11,028 nucleotides of DNA from Tagaea sp. (GCA_023653245.1 JAMNXK010000031.1:1-11028), one strand, 5' to 3'. Shown: positions 1 through 7,249, counted from the first letter of the stretch. Translations and numbers: made by a program. Notes: a model not told the origin generated them from the letters alone.

Positions 1-1080
1 CTGATCGGCAACGCCATCGGCCAGACCCAGAACGGCTACGTGCATGTGCGCCTGTCGCTGGCCGACGGCCGGCTGATCTTCGCGGTCGAGGATAGCGGCG
101 TGGCGCTGTCGCCCGAGACCGTCGCGATGCTGCTCGATCCCAAAGGCGAAACGGCGGACAGCCTCGGCGCTTTCCGCGCGGGTGCCGCCGGCTTGGGTCT
201 GCCGGTGTGCCGCGCGCTGGCCGAACGCATGGGCGGGCAGATGCGCGTGCGCGTGCGCGATCCCGACGGTACGGTCTTCGCGCTCGAATTGCCGGCCGAG
301 CCCGCCGGCGGCGGCTTGCGGCCCTTGCCTTCGGCCGACGCGTTGAAGGGACGGCGCGCGCGCGTGCTGGGTGCGGCCGGCCCCGCGCACGCGGCGGTCG
401 CCGCCTATCTGATCGCTGCGGGCGCCATGATCGCCGGCGAGCGCGACCCGGCCGATCTCGCCATCGCGCTGCCCGACGCGCCCGATTTCGGCCCGCCCGG
501 CCCCAAGCGGCTGCGCTTGACCGCCCTGCCGCCGGTCGCGGCGCCCGACGACGCGGACGCCGCCGCGACGCTGCTGCGCCGTTCGGCGATCGTCGCCGCC
601 GCCGCGCGCGCCTTGGGCTTGGCCGACGACGGCATCGAGGATATCGATCCCGCCAGCCAGCCGCCGCGCGATCCGCCCACCCGCGCGGTCGCGGCGGCGC
701 AAGGCACGCTGATCCTCGCGGTCGACGACCATCCGGTGAACCGCGAAGTCGTGGCCCGCCAGCTCGCCCGGCTGGGCTATTGCGCCGACACGGCCGCCAG
801 CGGTGCTGAAGCGCTGCGCATGTGGCGCCAAGCGCGCTACGGCCTGGTCGTCACGGATTTGCACATGCCCGATCTCGACGGCTTCGACCTCGCAAAGGCG
901 ATCCGCGCCGCCGAGACGCAAGAAGGCCGCAAGCGCGCGCCGATCGTCGCGCTGACCGCCGCCACCGGCGCGGAGGAAGTCGCCGCCTGCTACGAGGCGG
1001 GCATGGACGGCGTGCTCGCCAAGCCCTTGCCCTTGCGCGGGCTGGCCGAAGCCATGCGCCGGCATCTGCCGCGCGCGTGA
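1..1080 (+). CDS. Hybrid sensor histidine kinase, C-terminal part (5' end outside window)
   Basis: The frame is open from base 1, so only the last 359 residues are visible; the methionine codon at 40 is internal. The visible protein starts inside the ATPase domain at the N-box (LIGNAI, residues 1-6), then a G1-like box (EDSGVALS) and a G2 box (GLGLPVC). After a proline/glycine linker, residues of roughly 115-205 have the alternating pattern of a receiver but lack the acidic pocket and phosphoacceptor. A complete receiver follows (about 238-355): acid pair D242-D243, phosphoacceptor D286 in TDLHMPD, T319 and K341 in AKPL. Such proteins autophosphorylate on histidine and pass phosphate to their own receiver. 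The G1 box has Ala where the second Gly is usual, so kinase strength is uncertain. The sensor and HisKA domains lie upstream and the stimulus is unknown. It converges on corA with 7 bases between stops. Confidence 0.93.
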   Translation: MIGNAIGQTQNGYVHVRLSLADGRLIFAVEDSGVALSPETVAMLLDPKGETADSLGAFRAGAAGLGLPVCRALAERMGGQMRVRVRDPDGTVFALELPAEPAGGGLRPLPSADALKGRRARVLGAAGPAHAAVAAYLIAAGAMIAGERDPADLAIALPDAPDFGPPGPKRLRLTALPPVAAPDDADAAATLLRRSAIVAAAARALGLADDGIEDIDPASQPPRDPPTRAVAAAQGTLILAVDDHPVNREVVARQLARLGYCADTAASGAEALRMWRQARYGLVVTDLHMPDLDGFDLAKAIRAAETQEGRKRAPIVALTAATGAEEVAACYEAGMDGVLAKPLPLRGLAEAMRRHLPRA

Positions 1081-1087
1081 CGCCGGT

Positions 1088-2092
1088 TCAGAACCAGCCG
1101 CGGCGTTTGAAATAGAGATAAGGCAGCACGGCCGAGGCGAGCATGACGCCGATCGCCATCGGATAGCCGAAGCTCCAATCGAGCTCGGGCATGTGGCGGA
1201 AGTTCATGCCGTACACCGTGCCGACCAGCGTGGGCGGCATCAGCACCACCGAGACGACCGAGAACAGCTTGATGATCCGGTTCTGCTCGATGTTGATCTG
1301 GCCGAGCGTGGCGTCGAGCAAGAAGTTGACCTTGTGGCTATCGTAATCGGCGTGCTCCATCAGCGAGACCACGTCGCGCGCGATCGACTTCACCCGCGTC
1401 TTGAATTCCTTGGTCTGCTTCTTGCCGTCGCCTTCCAGCGCGCTGGCCAGGAAACTCGCCAGGCGCTGCAGCCCCAGCATGCTCTCGCGCGCGGTCGAGC
1501 ACAGATCGTCGAGCCTGCCGAGATCGCGCATGACTTGCTGCAGATCGCGCTCTTGCTGGGTCTGGCGCGCGTCCTTGCCGCGCACCAGGAAGATCGCCCG
1601 GCTCAACGCGTCGAGATCCACGCCGATGCGCTCGAGAATATCCGCCAGCCGATCGACGAAGGATTCGATGAGCCCGAGCAGCGCCTCCTCGCCGGTGGCG
1701 CAGGCGAGGTTGCGCTGGATCTTCTGCGCGAATGCATGCACCGGCCGGGGATCGTTGTGGCGCACCGTGACCAGCGCGCGGTTGGCGAGCACGAAGGTGA
1801 AGGCGTCGGCCGCGGGCACGGGCTCGTCGGCGCGCGCCAGCACGGTCACGGTCATGTAGACCGCGCCGTTCTCGACGTAATAGCGCGCCGAGGGTTCGAT
1901 CGCGCGCATCTCCTCGAGCGTGGGCAGCGCCAAGCCATAGGCCGCGTCGACCTTGGCGCGCTCTTCGGCCGTCGGCTGGTAGAGATCGAGCCAGATCGCC
2001 CCCGGCGGCAGCGGATCGGAAGCGCCGATTTCCCGGCGCTCCAAACCCGAGCCGGCCAAGCCCGAACCCAACGGCACAAACGCGACGATCAT
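1088..2092 (-). CDS. corA: CorA-family magnesium/divalent cation transporter
   Basis: 334 residues, the usual CorA length. The C-terminus carries the family signature: a first membrane helix (from about KLFSVVSVVLMPP) ending in the YGMNF motif, a short periplasmic loop, a second helix and a basic tail ending KRRGWF. The preceding two thirds are the cytosolic alpha/beta domain and the long coiled helices. CorA forms a pentameric inner-membrane channel for Mg2+ (also Co2+ or Ni2+), gated by cytosolic Mg2+. The ATG at 2092 is chosen because GGGGGAAG lies just upstream and MIVAFVPLG is a sensible CorA N-terminus; an in-frame start at 2149 would add 19 residues with no family look. It is divergent from gcrA, sharing the 223-base spacer. 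The related zinc exporter ZntB differs in the GMN region, so CorA is preferred. Confidence 0.93.
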   Translation of the reverse strand: MIVAFVPLGSGLAGSGLERREIGASDPLPPGAIWLDLYQPTAEERAKVDAAYGLALPTLEEMRAIEPSARYYVENGAVYMTVTVLARADEPVPAADAFTFVLANRALVTVRHNDPRPVHAFAQKIQRNLACATGEEALLGLIESFVDRLADILERIGVDLDALSRAIFLVRGKDARQTQQERDLQQVMRDLGRLDDLCSTARESMLGLQRLASFLASALEGDGKKQTKEFKTRVKSIARDVVSLMEHADYDSHKVNFLLDATLGQINIEQNRIIKLFSVVSVVLMPPTLVGTVYGMNFRHMPELDWSFGYPMAIGVMLASAVLPYLYFKRRGWF

Positions 2093-2185
2093 CGGACTTC
2101 CCCCGGCAGCGCGGTAAGTCGCCGTGCCACAAGGATGATCGGCGCGCAACCCCGGCCGCGTGACCGAGACGACGGCGAGTTACCC

Positions 2186-2197
2186 ACAACCTGTTGT
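2186..2197. promoter_or_regulatory. 12-base palindrome in the corA-gcrA spacer
   Basis: ACAAC-CT-GTTGT is a perfect inverted repeat with a 2-base centre, flanked by CC and GG that also pair after one mismatch. It overlaps the diverged DnaA box and has the form of a dimeric repressor operator. Which protein binds, if any, and whether it serves corA or gcrA, cannot be told from sequence. Confidence 0.3.
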
Positions 2198-2207
2198 AGG
2201 GAGGGCC

Positions 2208-2240
2208 TTGACGCGCCCGCGCCCCTTGATCCACTATATC
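2208..2240 (+). promoter_or_regulatory. Possible gcrA promoter
   Basis: TTGACG at 2208-2213 is a good -35 element. Downstream lies an AT-rich patch CACTATATC (2232-2240) that could supply a -10 at 18 to 21 bases spacing; the fit is imperfect. If used, transcription would begin near 2247 and the perfect DnaA box would lie in the early transcribed region. This is a weak call resting on base composition and one good hexamer. Confidence 0.25.
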
Positions 2241-2315
2241 TTGTATTGGCTGTGAGGTTATCCACAAACCCTAGCCGTCCGGTGAAAACCGGAGCGAAAT
2301 CAAGGGGATGGCGCA

Positions 2316-2789
2316 ATGGATTGGACACCGGAACAGATTTCGGAGCTGACCCGCCTCTGGGGCGAAGGGCTCACGACCGCCGAAATCGGCAAGCGATTGG
2401 GCATCTCGAAAAACGCCGTGGTGGGCAAGGCCCACCGCCTGCATTTGCCCGCACGGCCGTCGCCGATCAAGCGCACGGGGCCGCGCCCGCAAGTCTTCCG
2501 CCAGACCGCGACGGTGCGCTCCGCCGTGCCGCGCCTGGCCGTGCCGCGTCAGGCGCCGGCGGTCCAAGCGACCTCCGCCCAGGCGCTGCGCGCGCTGGCC
2601 AACCAGCCTTCGGCCAAGCGTTTGCCGATGATGGCGCTCAATTCGTCGACCTGCCGCTGGCCGATCGGCGATCCGGGCGACACCGAGTTCCATTTCTGCG
2701 GCGAGACCGCGCTGGACGGAAAACCCTATTGCTCGTCGCACGCCTCGATCGCCTATGTGAAGGTCAAGCCCCGGACCGAAGCCGCTTGA
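2316..2789 (+). CDS. gcrA: Cell cycle regulator GcrA
   Basis: 157 residues. The N-terminus (MDWTPEQISELTRLWGEG) followed by a helix-turn-helix (TAEIGKRLGISKNAVVGKAHRL, about 20-41) is the GcrA DNA-binding domain. A basic, proline/alanine-rich linker follows. The C-terminal module has C113 (CRWPIGDP), C128 (HFCGE), C139 and H142 (YCSSH), conserved in the family; a bound metal is suggested by this pattern but not shown. In Caulobacter GcrA binds sigma-70 through its C-terminal domain and promotes open-complex formation at promoters bearing CcrM-methylated GANTC sites. The ATG at 2316 has AAGGGGA about 8 bases upstream; another ATG at 2307 is in a different frame. No GANTC site is seen in its own upstream spacer, unlike the Caulobacter circuit, but a DnaA box is present. 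The gene ends at a hairpin terminator and appears monocistronic. Confidence 0.96.
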   Translation: MDWTPEQISELTRLWGEGLTTAEIGKRLGISKNAVVGKAHRLHLPARPSPIKRTGPRPQVFRQTATVRSAVPRLAVPRQAPAVQATSAQALRALANQPSAKRLPMMALNSSTCRWPIGDPGDTEFHFCGETALDGKPYCSSHASIAYVKVKPRTEAA

Positions 2790-2823
2790 TCGCTTGAATT
2801 CGGCCCGCGACTGCGGTTGAGTG

Positions 2824-2860
2824 GAACGGGGCGTGCTTCCGGGCGCGCCCCGTTCGCTTT
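2824..2860 (+). terminator. Rho-independent terminator-like hairpin after gcrA
   Basis: A perfect 10-base stem (GAACGGGGCG at 2824-2833 with CGCCCCGTTC at 2846-2855) can be extended inward by three pairs, one of them G-U, leaving a 6-base loop. It starts 35 bases after the gcrA stop and is followed by a short, imperfect T-rich run (TTCGCTTT). It lies upstream of the ribosome binding site of the next gene, so the two genes are probably separately transcribed. Confidence 0.6.
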
Positions 2861-2874
2861 CGGGAGTCGCCACG

Positions 2875-4359
2875 ATGTCAGATCCCGGTTTGCTGATCGC
2901 CAAAGGCGGCGAGCCGCACCGTTTGCTTCTCGAATTCGCCAATCGCCACGGGCTGATCGCCGGAGCGACGGGCACGGGCAAGACCGTGACCTTGCGCGGC
3001 ATGGCCGAGGCGCTGTCCTTGGAAGGCGTGCCGGTCTTCGTCGCCGACGTGAAGGGCGATCTGTCGGGCCTGGCCAAGCCGGGGGCCGACAACCCGAAAT
3101 TCCGCCGGCGCGCCGCCGATCTGGGCATGCCCGAGTACGATTTCGCCGCCTGCCCGGTCGTGTTCTGGGACGTGTTCGGCGAGAACGGCCATCCCTTGCG
3201 CGCCACGATCTCCGAGATGGGGCCGCTGCTGCTCGCCCGTCTGCTCGAACTCAACGATACCCAGGCGGGCGTTCTGCAACTCGTCTTCAAAGTCGCCGAC
3301 GACGAAGGCCTGCTGCTGATCGACCTCAAAGATCTGCGCGCGATGCTGACCCACGTGGCCGAGAACGCGGCCGAGTATCGCGAGCGCTACGGCAACGTCG
3401 CCTCGGCGTCGGTGGGGGCGATCCAGCGCGGGCTGCTCGCCATCGAAGCGCAAGGCGGGGACAAATTCTTCGGCGAGCCCGAGCTCGACATCGACCATCT
3501 GATGGGCGTCACGCAAGACGGGCGCGGCATCGTCTCGGTACTGGCGGCCGAGGTGTTGTTCCAGCGCCCCAAGCTTTACGCGACCTTCCTGCTGTGGCTG
3601 CTGTCCGAATTGTTCGAGCGTTTGCCCGAAGCCGGCGACGTCGCCAAGCCCAGGCTCGTGTTCTTTTTCGACGAGGCGCATCTGCTGTTCGCCGACGCGC
3701 CCAAAGCGCTGGTCGAGAAGGTCGAGCAGGTCGTGCGCCTGATCCGCTCGAAGGGTGTGGGCGTTTACTTCGTCACGCAGAACCCGCTCGACGTGCCCGA
3801 AACCGTGCTGGGCCAGCTCGGCAACCGCGTCCAGCACGCCTTGCGCGCCTTCACCCCGCGCGACCAAAAGGCCGTGAAGGCCGCGGCGCAAACCTTCCGC
3901 GCGCGCCCGGGCCTCGACACCGCGAGCGCGATCCTGGAGCTGGGCGTGGGCGAGGCGCTGGTCTCCTTCCTCGATCCCAAAGGCACGCCCGTGCCGGTCG
4001 AACGCGCGCTGGTCGTCCCACCGCGCACGCGGCTGGGACCGCTGGATGCCGCCGAGCGCTTGGGTGCGATCAACAACTCGCCCGTGTATGGCGTCTACGA
4101 AGAGACCGTCGATCGCGAGAGCGCCTACGAGAAGCTCAAAGGCGCCAAGGCGCCGGCCGCCGGCGCGGGCGGCATCGCGGGCACGCTGGGCACGATTTTC
4201 GGCGGCGGCGCCACGCGGCCCAGCCCACGCGGGCGCGCGCAACCCAAATCGTTCGGCGAACAGATCGCCACGTCCGTCGCGCGCTCGGTCGCATCGTCGG
4301 TCGGCCGGCAGATCGGCGCCAAGATCGTGCGCGGCATTCTGGGCTCGATCCTGAAATGA
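2875..4359 (+). CDS. YjgR/HerA-type P-loop ATPase (DUF853 family)
   Basis: 494 residues, matching the roughly 500 typical of the YjgR family. Walker A is GATGTGKT at residues 30-37; Walker B is LVFFFDEAH with D266 and E267; TQNPLDVP downstream is the sensor-like segment of this family. The C-terminus ([18 protein letters not shown]) is typical. A glycine/alanine-rich stretch precedes it. These proteins resemble the HerA/FtsK-like hexameric ATPases and are annotated as putative helicases or ATP-binding proteins; the true substrate is not known. The ATG at 2875 is chosen because GGAG lies 8 bases upstream and the family starts close to this point; a GTG at 2821 would place the terminator hairpin inside the gene. 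It overlaps the next gene by four bases (ATGA), implying co-translation. Confidence 0.92.
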   Translation: MSDPGLLIAKGGEPHRLLLEFANRHGLIAGATGTGKTVTLRGMAEALSLEGVPVFVADVKGDLSGLAKPGADNPKFRRRAADLGMPEYDFAACPVVFWDVFGENGHPLRATISEMGPLLLARLLELNDTQAGVLQLVFKVADDEGLLLIDLKDLRAMLTHVAENAAEYRERYGNVASASVGAIQRGLLAIEAQGGDKFFGEPELDIDHLMGVTQDGRGIVSVLAAEVLFQRPKLYATFLLWLLSELFERLPEAGDVAKPRLVFFFDEAHLLFADAPKALVEKVEQVVRLIRSKGVGVYFVTQNPLDVPETVLGQLGNRVQHALRAFTPRDQKAVKAAAQTFRARPGLDTASAILELGVGEALVSFLDPKGTPVPVERALVVPPRTRLGPLDAAERLGAINNSPVYGVYEETVDRESAYEKLKGAKAPAAGAGGIAGTLGTIFGGGATRPSPRGRAQPKSFGEQIATSVARSVASSVGRQIGAKIVRGILGSILK

Positions 4360-4886
4360 AGCGCGCGGCGCTCCTCGCGGTTTGGATCCTGACGAGCGCC
4401 GCCTTCGCGCAGACGCCCGCGCGCGTGACGCCGGACGCGTCGTCCGTCGCCTGCGCCGGCGAAGCGGGCGATCCGGCCTGCGCGACCGCGACCTTCTTCG
4501 CCTGCGCGCTGCGCCGGACCGTCGAGCTGTGCGCCGTGATCGGCTTGATCGAGCCGCCGCGTCTGGTCGAGGAGAACAGCGCGGTCGAATGGCTGATCGA
4601 GCGCGCGTCGGTCATCCGCGCGCGCGACGTGACCGACGAGCTCAAGCATCTCGCCTGGTTCAAGCCCGGCAATACGCTGATCGAAGCCCAAGTGCGCCGA
4701 TGCCCGGCGACGCTGCCCGACTGCGGCGGCGAAAGCTGGGACGATTGGCAGATCTATCTCGCCCCCGAGGAGGGCCGGTTCCGCGTCGTCGGCTGGCGCG
4801 GGGACAGCGAACCCGACGGCCCGGCGGAAATTCCCGAGGCTTTCCGCCCGGAACCGCCGGCGGACCCGGCGCCGCCCGCCCAGTAG
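4356..4886 (+). CDS. Small exported protein with six cysteines, function unknown
   Basis: 176 residues. The N-terminus is a clear Sec signal peptide ([19 protein letters not shown]) with likely cleavage after AFA, so the mature protein of about 158 residues should be periplasmic. It has six cysteines: four in the first half (ACAGE, PACAT, FACAL, LCAVI) and two later (RRCP, PDCGG), an even number that would suit disulfides. The last 20 or so residues are rich in proline and acidic residues. I do not recognise the family. Its ATG overlaps the stop of the upstream YjgR-type ATPase as ATGA, so the two are almost certainly translated together; this ties an exported protein to a cytosolic ATPase of unknown role. 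A longer reading frame running through from 2817 is a shadow of the upstream gene. Confidence 0.82.
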   Translation: MKRAALLAVWILTSAAFAQTPARVTPDASSVACAGEAGDPACATATFFACALRRTVELCAVIGLIEPPRLVEENSAVEWLIERASVIRARDVTDELKHLAWFKPGNTLIEAQVRRCPATLPDCGGESWDDWQIYLAPEEGRFRVVGWRGDSEPDGPAEIPEAFRPEPPADPAPPAQ

Positions 4887-4992
4887 GACTTTGATTCAAC
4901 ACTGGGATTCCCCCGTCTGTTGCCCTTTTGCCACAACCCACGAGAAGCGCCGTGAACCGCTCGAATAAGCTCCCGCCCCCGACGTTATCCCG
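4887..4992 (+). promoter_or_regulatory. Spacer before the ECF sigma gene, with two GANTC sites
   Basis: This 106-base gap contains GATTC at 4893-4897 and again at 4906-4910, 13 bases start to start. GANTC is the site methylated by CcrM in Alphaproteobacteria and read by GcrA. About a dozen GANTC sites were counted by eye in the whole window, so two in one short spacer is above background. No confident -35/-10 pair or EcfG-type promoter is seen, and the ribosome binding site before the GTG at 4993 is weak. That the pair controls the sigma gene is inference. Confidence 0.4.
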
Positions 4993-5538
4993 GTGTCCGA
5001 CGTGAACGACGACACGCTGCGCCAGGTGCGCGAGGAAATGGTGGCGTTGTTGCCGCGCTTGCGGCGCTTCGCCCGCGGCCTGACGGGTGTCGTCGATCAG
5101 GCGGACGATCTGGTGCAGGCGGCGTGCGAGCGCGCGCTGACCCGCATCGACCAGTGGCAGCCGGGCACGCGCCTGGACAGCTGGATGTTCCGCATCGTCC
5201 AGACGATCTGGCTGGACGATCGGCGCGCCGTCAAGGTTCGCACCGGCGAAGGCCGGATCGATCCCGAGATGGCCGAAGACGAACTCGCCTTCGACGGCGG
5301 GCGCGGGCTCGAGGCGCATATGACCTACGAGGCCGTGCGCGCGCAGATGGCGAAACTGCCGGCGGAACAGCGCGCCGTTCTGGTTCTCGTGTGCGTCGAG
5401 GGCCAGAGCTACAAGGAAGCGGCGGCGGCGCTGGACATTCCGATCGGCACGGTGATGAGCCGGCTGGCGCGCGCGCGCGCCAGCCTCGTGAAGCGGATGG
5501 GCGAAAGCGGGACCAGTCTCGCTTCGCCGGGCGAATAG
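4993..5538 (+). CDS. ECF-family RNA polymerase sigma factor
   Basis: 181 residues with the two-domain plan of extracytoplasmic-function sigma factors. Region 2 runs about residues 20-75 (LPRLRRFARGL, then DQADDLVQAACERAL and SWMFRIVQTIWLDDRR), and region 4 about 120-165 (LPAEQRAVLVLVCVEG, then the helix-turn-helix YKEAAAALDIPIGTVMSRL). It should direct RNA polymerase to a small regulon when freed from the anti-sigma factor encoded 19 bases downstream. An in-frame TAA at 4966-4968 limits the start; GTG at 4993 is taken, with GTG at 5002 as the alternative. Neither has a good Shine-Dalgarno. It is not an EcfG general stress sigma by context, since no PhyR or NepR gene lies beside it. Signal and targets are unknown. 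Confidence 0.94.
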   Translation: MSDVNDDTLRQVREEMVALLPRLRRFARGLTGVVDQADDLVQAACERALTRIDQWQPGTRLDSWMFRIVQTIWLDDRRAVKVRTGEGRIDPEMAEDELAFDGGRGLEAHMTYEAVRAQMAKLPAEQRAVLVLVCVEGQSYKEAAAALDIPIGTVMSRLARARASLVKRMGESGTSLASPGE

Positions 5539-5557
5539 AAGGATCGGATTGCGCGCC

Positions 5558-6589
5558 ATGGATCGCGACTGGGACATCGAACTGGCCATGCGCTACGCCG
5601 ACGGCACGACCGATGCCGCCGAAACCGCGCGCGTGGAAGCCGCGATGGCGCGCGATTCCGATCTCGCCGAATGCGTCGAGGCGATGCGCCAAAGCGCGTC
5701 GCTGGCGCGCGGCGCGCTCAACGAAGTTTTGCGCGAGCCCGTGCCGCAGCGCCTGATCGACGCGGTGCACGGCACGCCCGCACTCGACGACGAAACCTTG
5801 ATGGCGTGGTGCGACGGCGAACTCGACGCCGACGCCGCCGCGCGCGTCGCCGATCGGGTCGCGAAGGATCCGGGTCTGGCCGCGCGCGCGCGCGCGTTCC
5901 GCCGCTCGGCCGAGCTCGCGCGCGCCGCTTTGGCGCCCATCCTGGCCGAGCCGGTTCCGGCACGCCTGCTCGCGGCCGTGCAAGCGCCGGCCAAGACGGC
6001 CCGGATCGTCGCGTTGCGCCCGCGCGCGCCGCGCAAGGCGCTCGGCTGGGCGCTGGCCGCGTCGGTGGCGCTGGCCGCGGTGCTGGGTGCGGGCGGCGTG
6101 TTCACCGGGCGCATCGCCCCGCCCGACGGCTTGCACTTGGCGTCGAGTTCGACCCGCTGGCTCGACAATATCGCGGGATTCTACGAGGTCTATTCCGAGA
6201 CCCAGTCGCGCGAAGGGCGGCTGCTGGTCGATTTCGGACCCGAGGACGTGCCCCAGCTCGCCGAATGGTTCGGCGCCAAACTCAACCGCACGCTCGCCGT
6301 GCCCGATCTATCCGCGCAAGGCTTCGCGCTGCAAGGCGGACGCATGGTGGTGATCGGCGGCAAGCCGGCCGCGCAGCTGCTTTACGTCAACGGGGCGGGC
6401 GAGCTGGTCGGCTTGGCGATCGCGTTCTCGACCGCGGGCGAGCGGGCCGCGCGCGCCGATCGACGCCGGGACGTGGATATCGTCCACTGGCATCGCAACG
6501 GCTACGGCTACGGTTTCGCGGGACGGATCGGCGCCGAGCGCTTGCGCGCGCTGGCCGATCGCGCCTGGGCCGACCTCGACTCGATTTGA
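5558..6589 (+). CDS. Membrane anti-sigma factor with duplicated cytosolic domain
   Basis: 343 residues. The cytosolic part holds two tandem copies of an anti-sigma-like unit (about 8-72 and 79-143), then a basic stretch (RPRAPRK), one membrane helix (about 161-182) and a periplasmic domain of about 160 residues. The second copy starts MAWCDGELD, the form seen in RsiW/ChrR-type anti-sigma factors, but neither copy has the zinc motif HxxxCxxC; AKDPGLAARA occupies its place. The periplasmic domain has the pattern of COG5662-type anti-sigma factors (FYEVYSE, a PDL..GF segment with GGRMV, and HWHRNGYGYGFAG near the end). It should hold the upstream ECF sigma inactive and release it on an envelope signal. 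The ATG at 5558 is used; a TTG at 5549, closer to the AGAAGGA at the end of the sigma gene, would add three residues. Both genes are surely one operon. Confidence 0.9.
   Translation: MDRDWDIELAMRYADGTTDAAETARVEAAMARDSDLAECVEAMRQSASLARGALNEVLREPVPQRLIDAVHGTPALDDETLMAWCDGELDADAAARVADRVAKDPGLAARARAFRRSAELARAALAPILAEPVPARLLAAVQAPAKTARIVALRPRAPRKALGWALAASVALAAVLGAGGVFTGRIAPPDGLHLASSSTRWLDNIAGFYEVYSETQSREGRLLVDFGPEDVPQLAEWFGAKLNRTLAVPDLSAQGFALQGGRMVVIGGKPAAQLLYVNGAGELVGLAIAFSTAGERAARADRRRDVDIVHWHRNGYGYGFAGRIGAERLRALADRAWADLDSI
5579..5986 (+). repeat. Tandem duplication inside the anti-sigma gene
   Basis: Residues 8-72 and 79-143 of the anti-sigma protein align without a gap at a constant offset of 71 residues (213 bases), with 31 of 65 positions identical by hand count. 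Shared blocks include DG..DA, ARV, SA.LAR.AL and EPVP.RL..AV. The divergence shows the duplication is old. Confidence 0.85.
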
Positions 6590-6608
6590 GGCCGGCCCGG
6601 CGGACGGA

Positions 6609-7151
6609 TCAACCGTTCTTGGGCGGGCGGCCGCGGCGGGGCCGCTTGTGGATGGCGCTGGCTTCGTCCGTGCGGGCGAGCGCGCGCATCGTGCCGACCA
6701 TCTGCTGGCGCAGGCGGCGATCGACGATGTCGTAATAGGCGCGCACGAGTTCGATCGTCTCGCGCTTGGCCATCGGATCGAGCTCGTAAACGGGTGCCGG
6801 GCCCTCGGCGACGCCTTGCATGTGCTTGCGCCCGTAGCTCGACACGTCGGCGGGCATTTCGTCGAAGAAATAGCCGATCGGCACGTCGAGCACGCGCGCG
6901 CACTCGAAAATGCGCGAGGCCGAGAGGCGGTTGGAGCCGCGCTCGTTCTTCTGCAGCTGCTGGAAGGTGATGCCGATCAGGCGGCCGAGCTCCTGCTGGC
7001 TCATGCCCAGCATCGTGCGCCGCTCGCGCAAGCGCCGGCCGACATGGGTGTCGATCGGGTTCGGGCCCGCCGAAGCGCGGCCGCGGCGGCCGCGGTAGCG
7101 GAGCGGCCGGTCGCCGGGCCGCGGGAGGGATTGCTTGGGTGCGCGAGGCAT
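6609..7151 (-). CDS. XRE-family transcriptional regulator with AT-hook-like C-terminus
   Basis: 180 residues. The N-terminal 35 or so are basic and glycine-rich (RYRGRRGRAS). The helix-turn-helix spans about 36-95 (VGRRLRERRTMLGMSQQELG, then FQQLQKNERGSNRLSASRI), followed by VLDVPIGYFFDEMP. This is a widespread alphaproteobacterial single-domain regulator type, normally about 130-150 residues. A helical segment (about 127-163) follows. The last residues, KRPRRGRPPK (169-178), match the AT-hook core (basic-G-R-P-basic), which grips the minor groove of AT-rich DNA. The ATG at 7151 has GGAG about 9 bases upstream; a start at 7262 would add 37 residues of unlike composition. It is divergent from cckA and meets the anti-sigma gene tail to tail. 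Its targets are unknown; the shared spacer with cckA makes autoregulation or cckA control possible. Confidence 0.9.
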   Translation of the reverse strand: MPRAPKQSLPRPGDRPLRYRGRRGRASAGPNPIDTHVGRRLRERRTMLGMSQQELGRLIGITFQQLQKNERGSNRLSASRIFECARVLDVPIGYFFDEMPADVSSYGRKHMQGVAEGPAPVYELDPMAKRETIELVRAYYDIVDRRLRQQMVGTMRALARTDEASAIHKRPRRGRPPKNG

Positions 7152-7249
7152 ATCGAAATTCTCCGTCAGGTTTTCGGTCGTCCCCGGAGCGCGTGAACTT
7201 CCAGGGTTGTCGTTATTGAGGTTCCAACTCGACGCTATCGGGACACACC

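Larger units (their letters stand above)
2177..2266. promoter_or_regulatory. DnaA box and a diverged copy upstream of gcrA
   Basis: TTATCCACA at 2258-2266 is an exact match to the consensus DnaA box and ends 49 bases before the gcrA ATG. A second copy, TTACCCACA at 2180-2188, differs at one position. The similarity extends outside the nonamers (GAG before, ACC/AACC after), so the two are direct repeats 78 bases apart in the same orientation. In Caulobacter DnaA is known to activate gcrA transcription. That these boxes do the same here is inference from position. Confidence 0.6.

Noticed and set aside
1193..2797. 534-residue plus-strand frame opposite corA that runs into gcrA
   Set aside because: The sequence is low-complexity His/Arg/Ala/Asp-rich and antisense to an intact CorA, then out of frame through GcrA.
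2878..4242. 454-residue open frame on the minus strand opposite the YjgR-type ATPase
   Set aside because: Same kind of GC-driven shadow. The plus-strand protein has intact Walker motifs and a good ribosome binding site.
4927..4935. TTTGCCACA as a DnaA box before the sigma gene
   Set aside because: It mismatches the consensus and has no second copy or flanking similarity, unlike the gcrA sites.
4954..4986. GAAC ... CGTT pair before the sigma gene as an EcfG-type promoter
   Set aside because: The gap is 25 bases instead of the 16-17 needed.
6590..6608. GCCGGCCCGGC-type palindrome between the anti-sigma and XRE genes as a bidirectional terminator
   Set aside because: The stem is short with no loop room and no T-run on either side.
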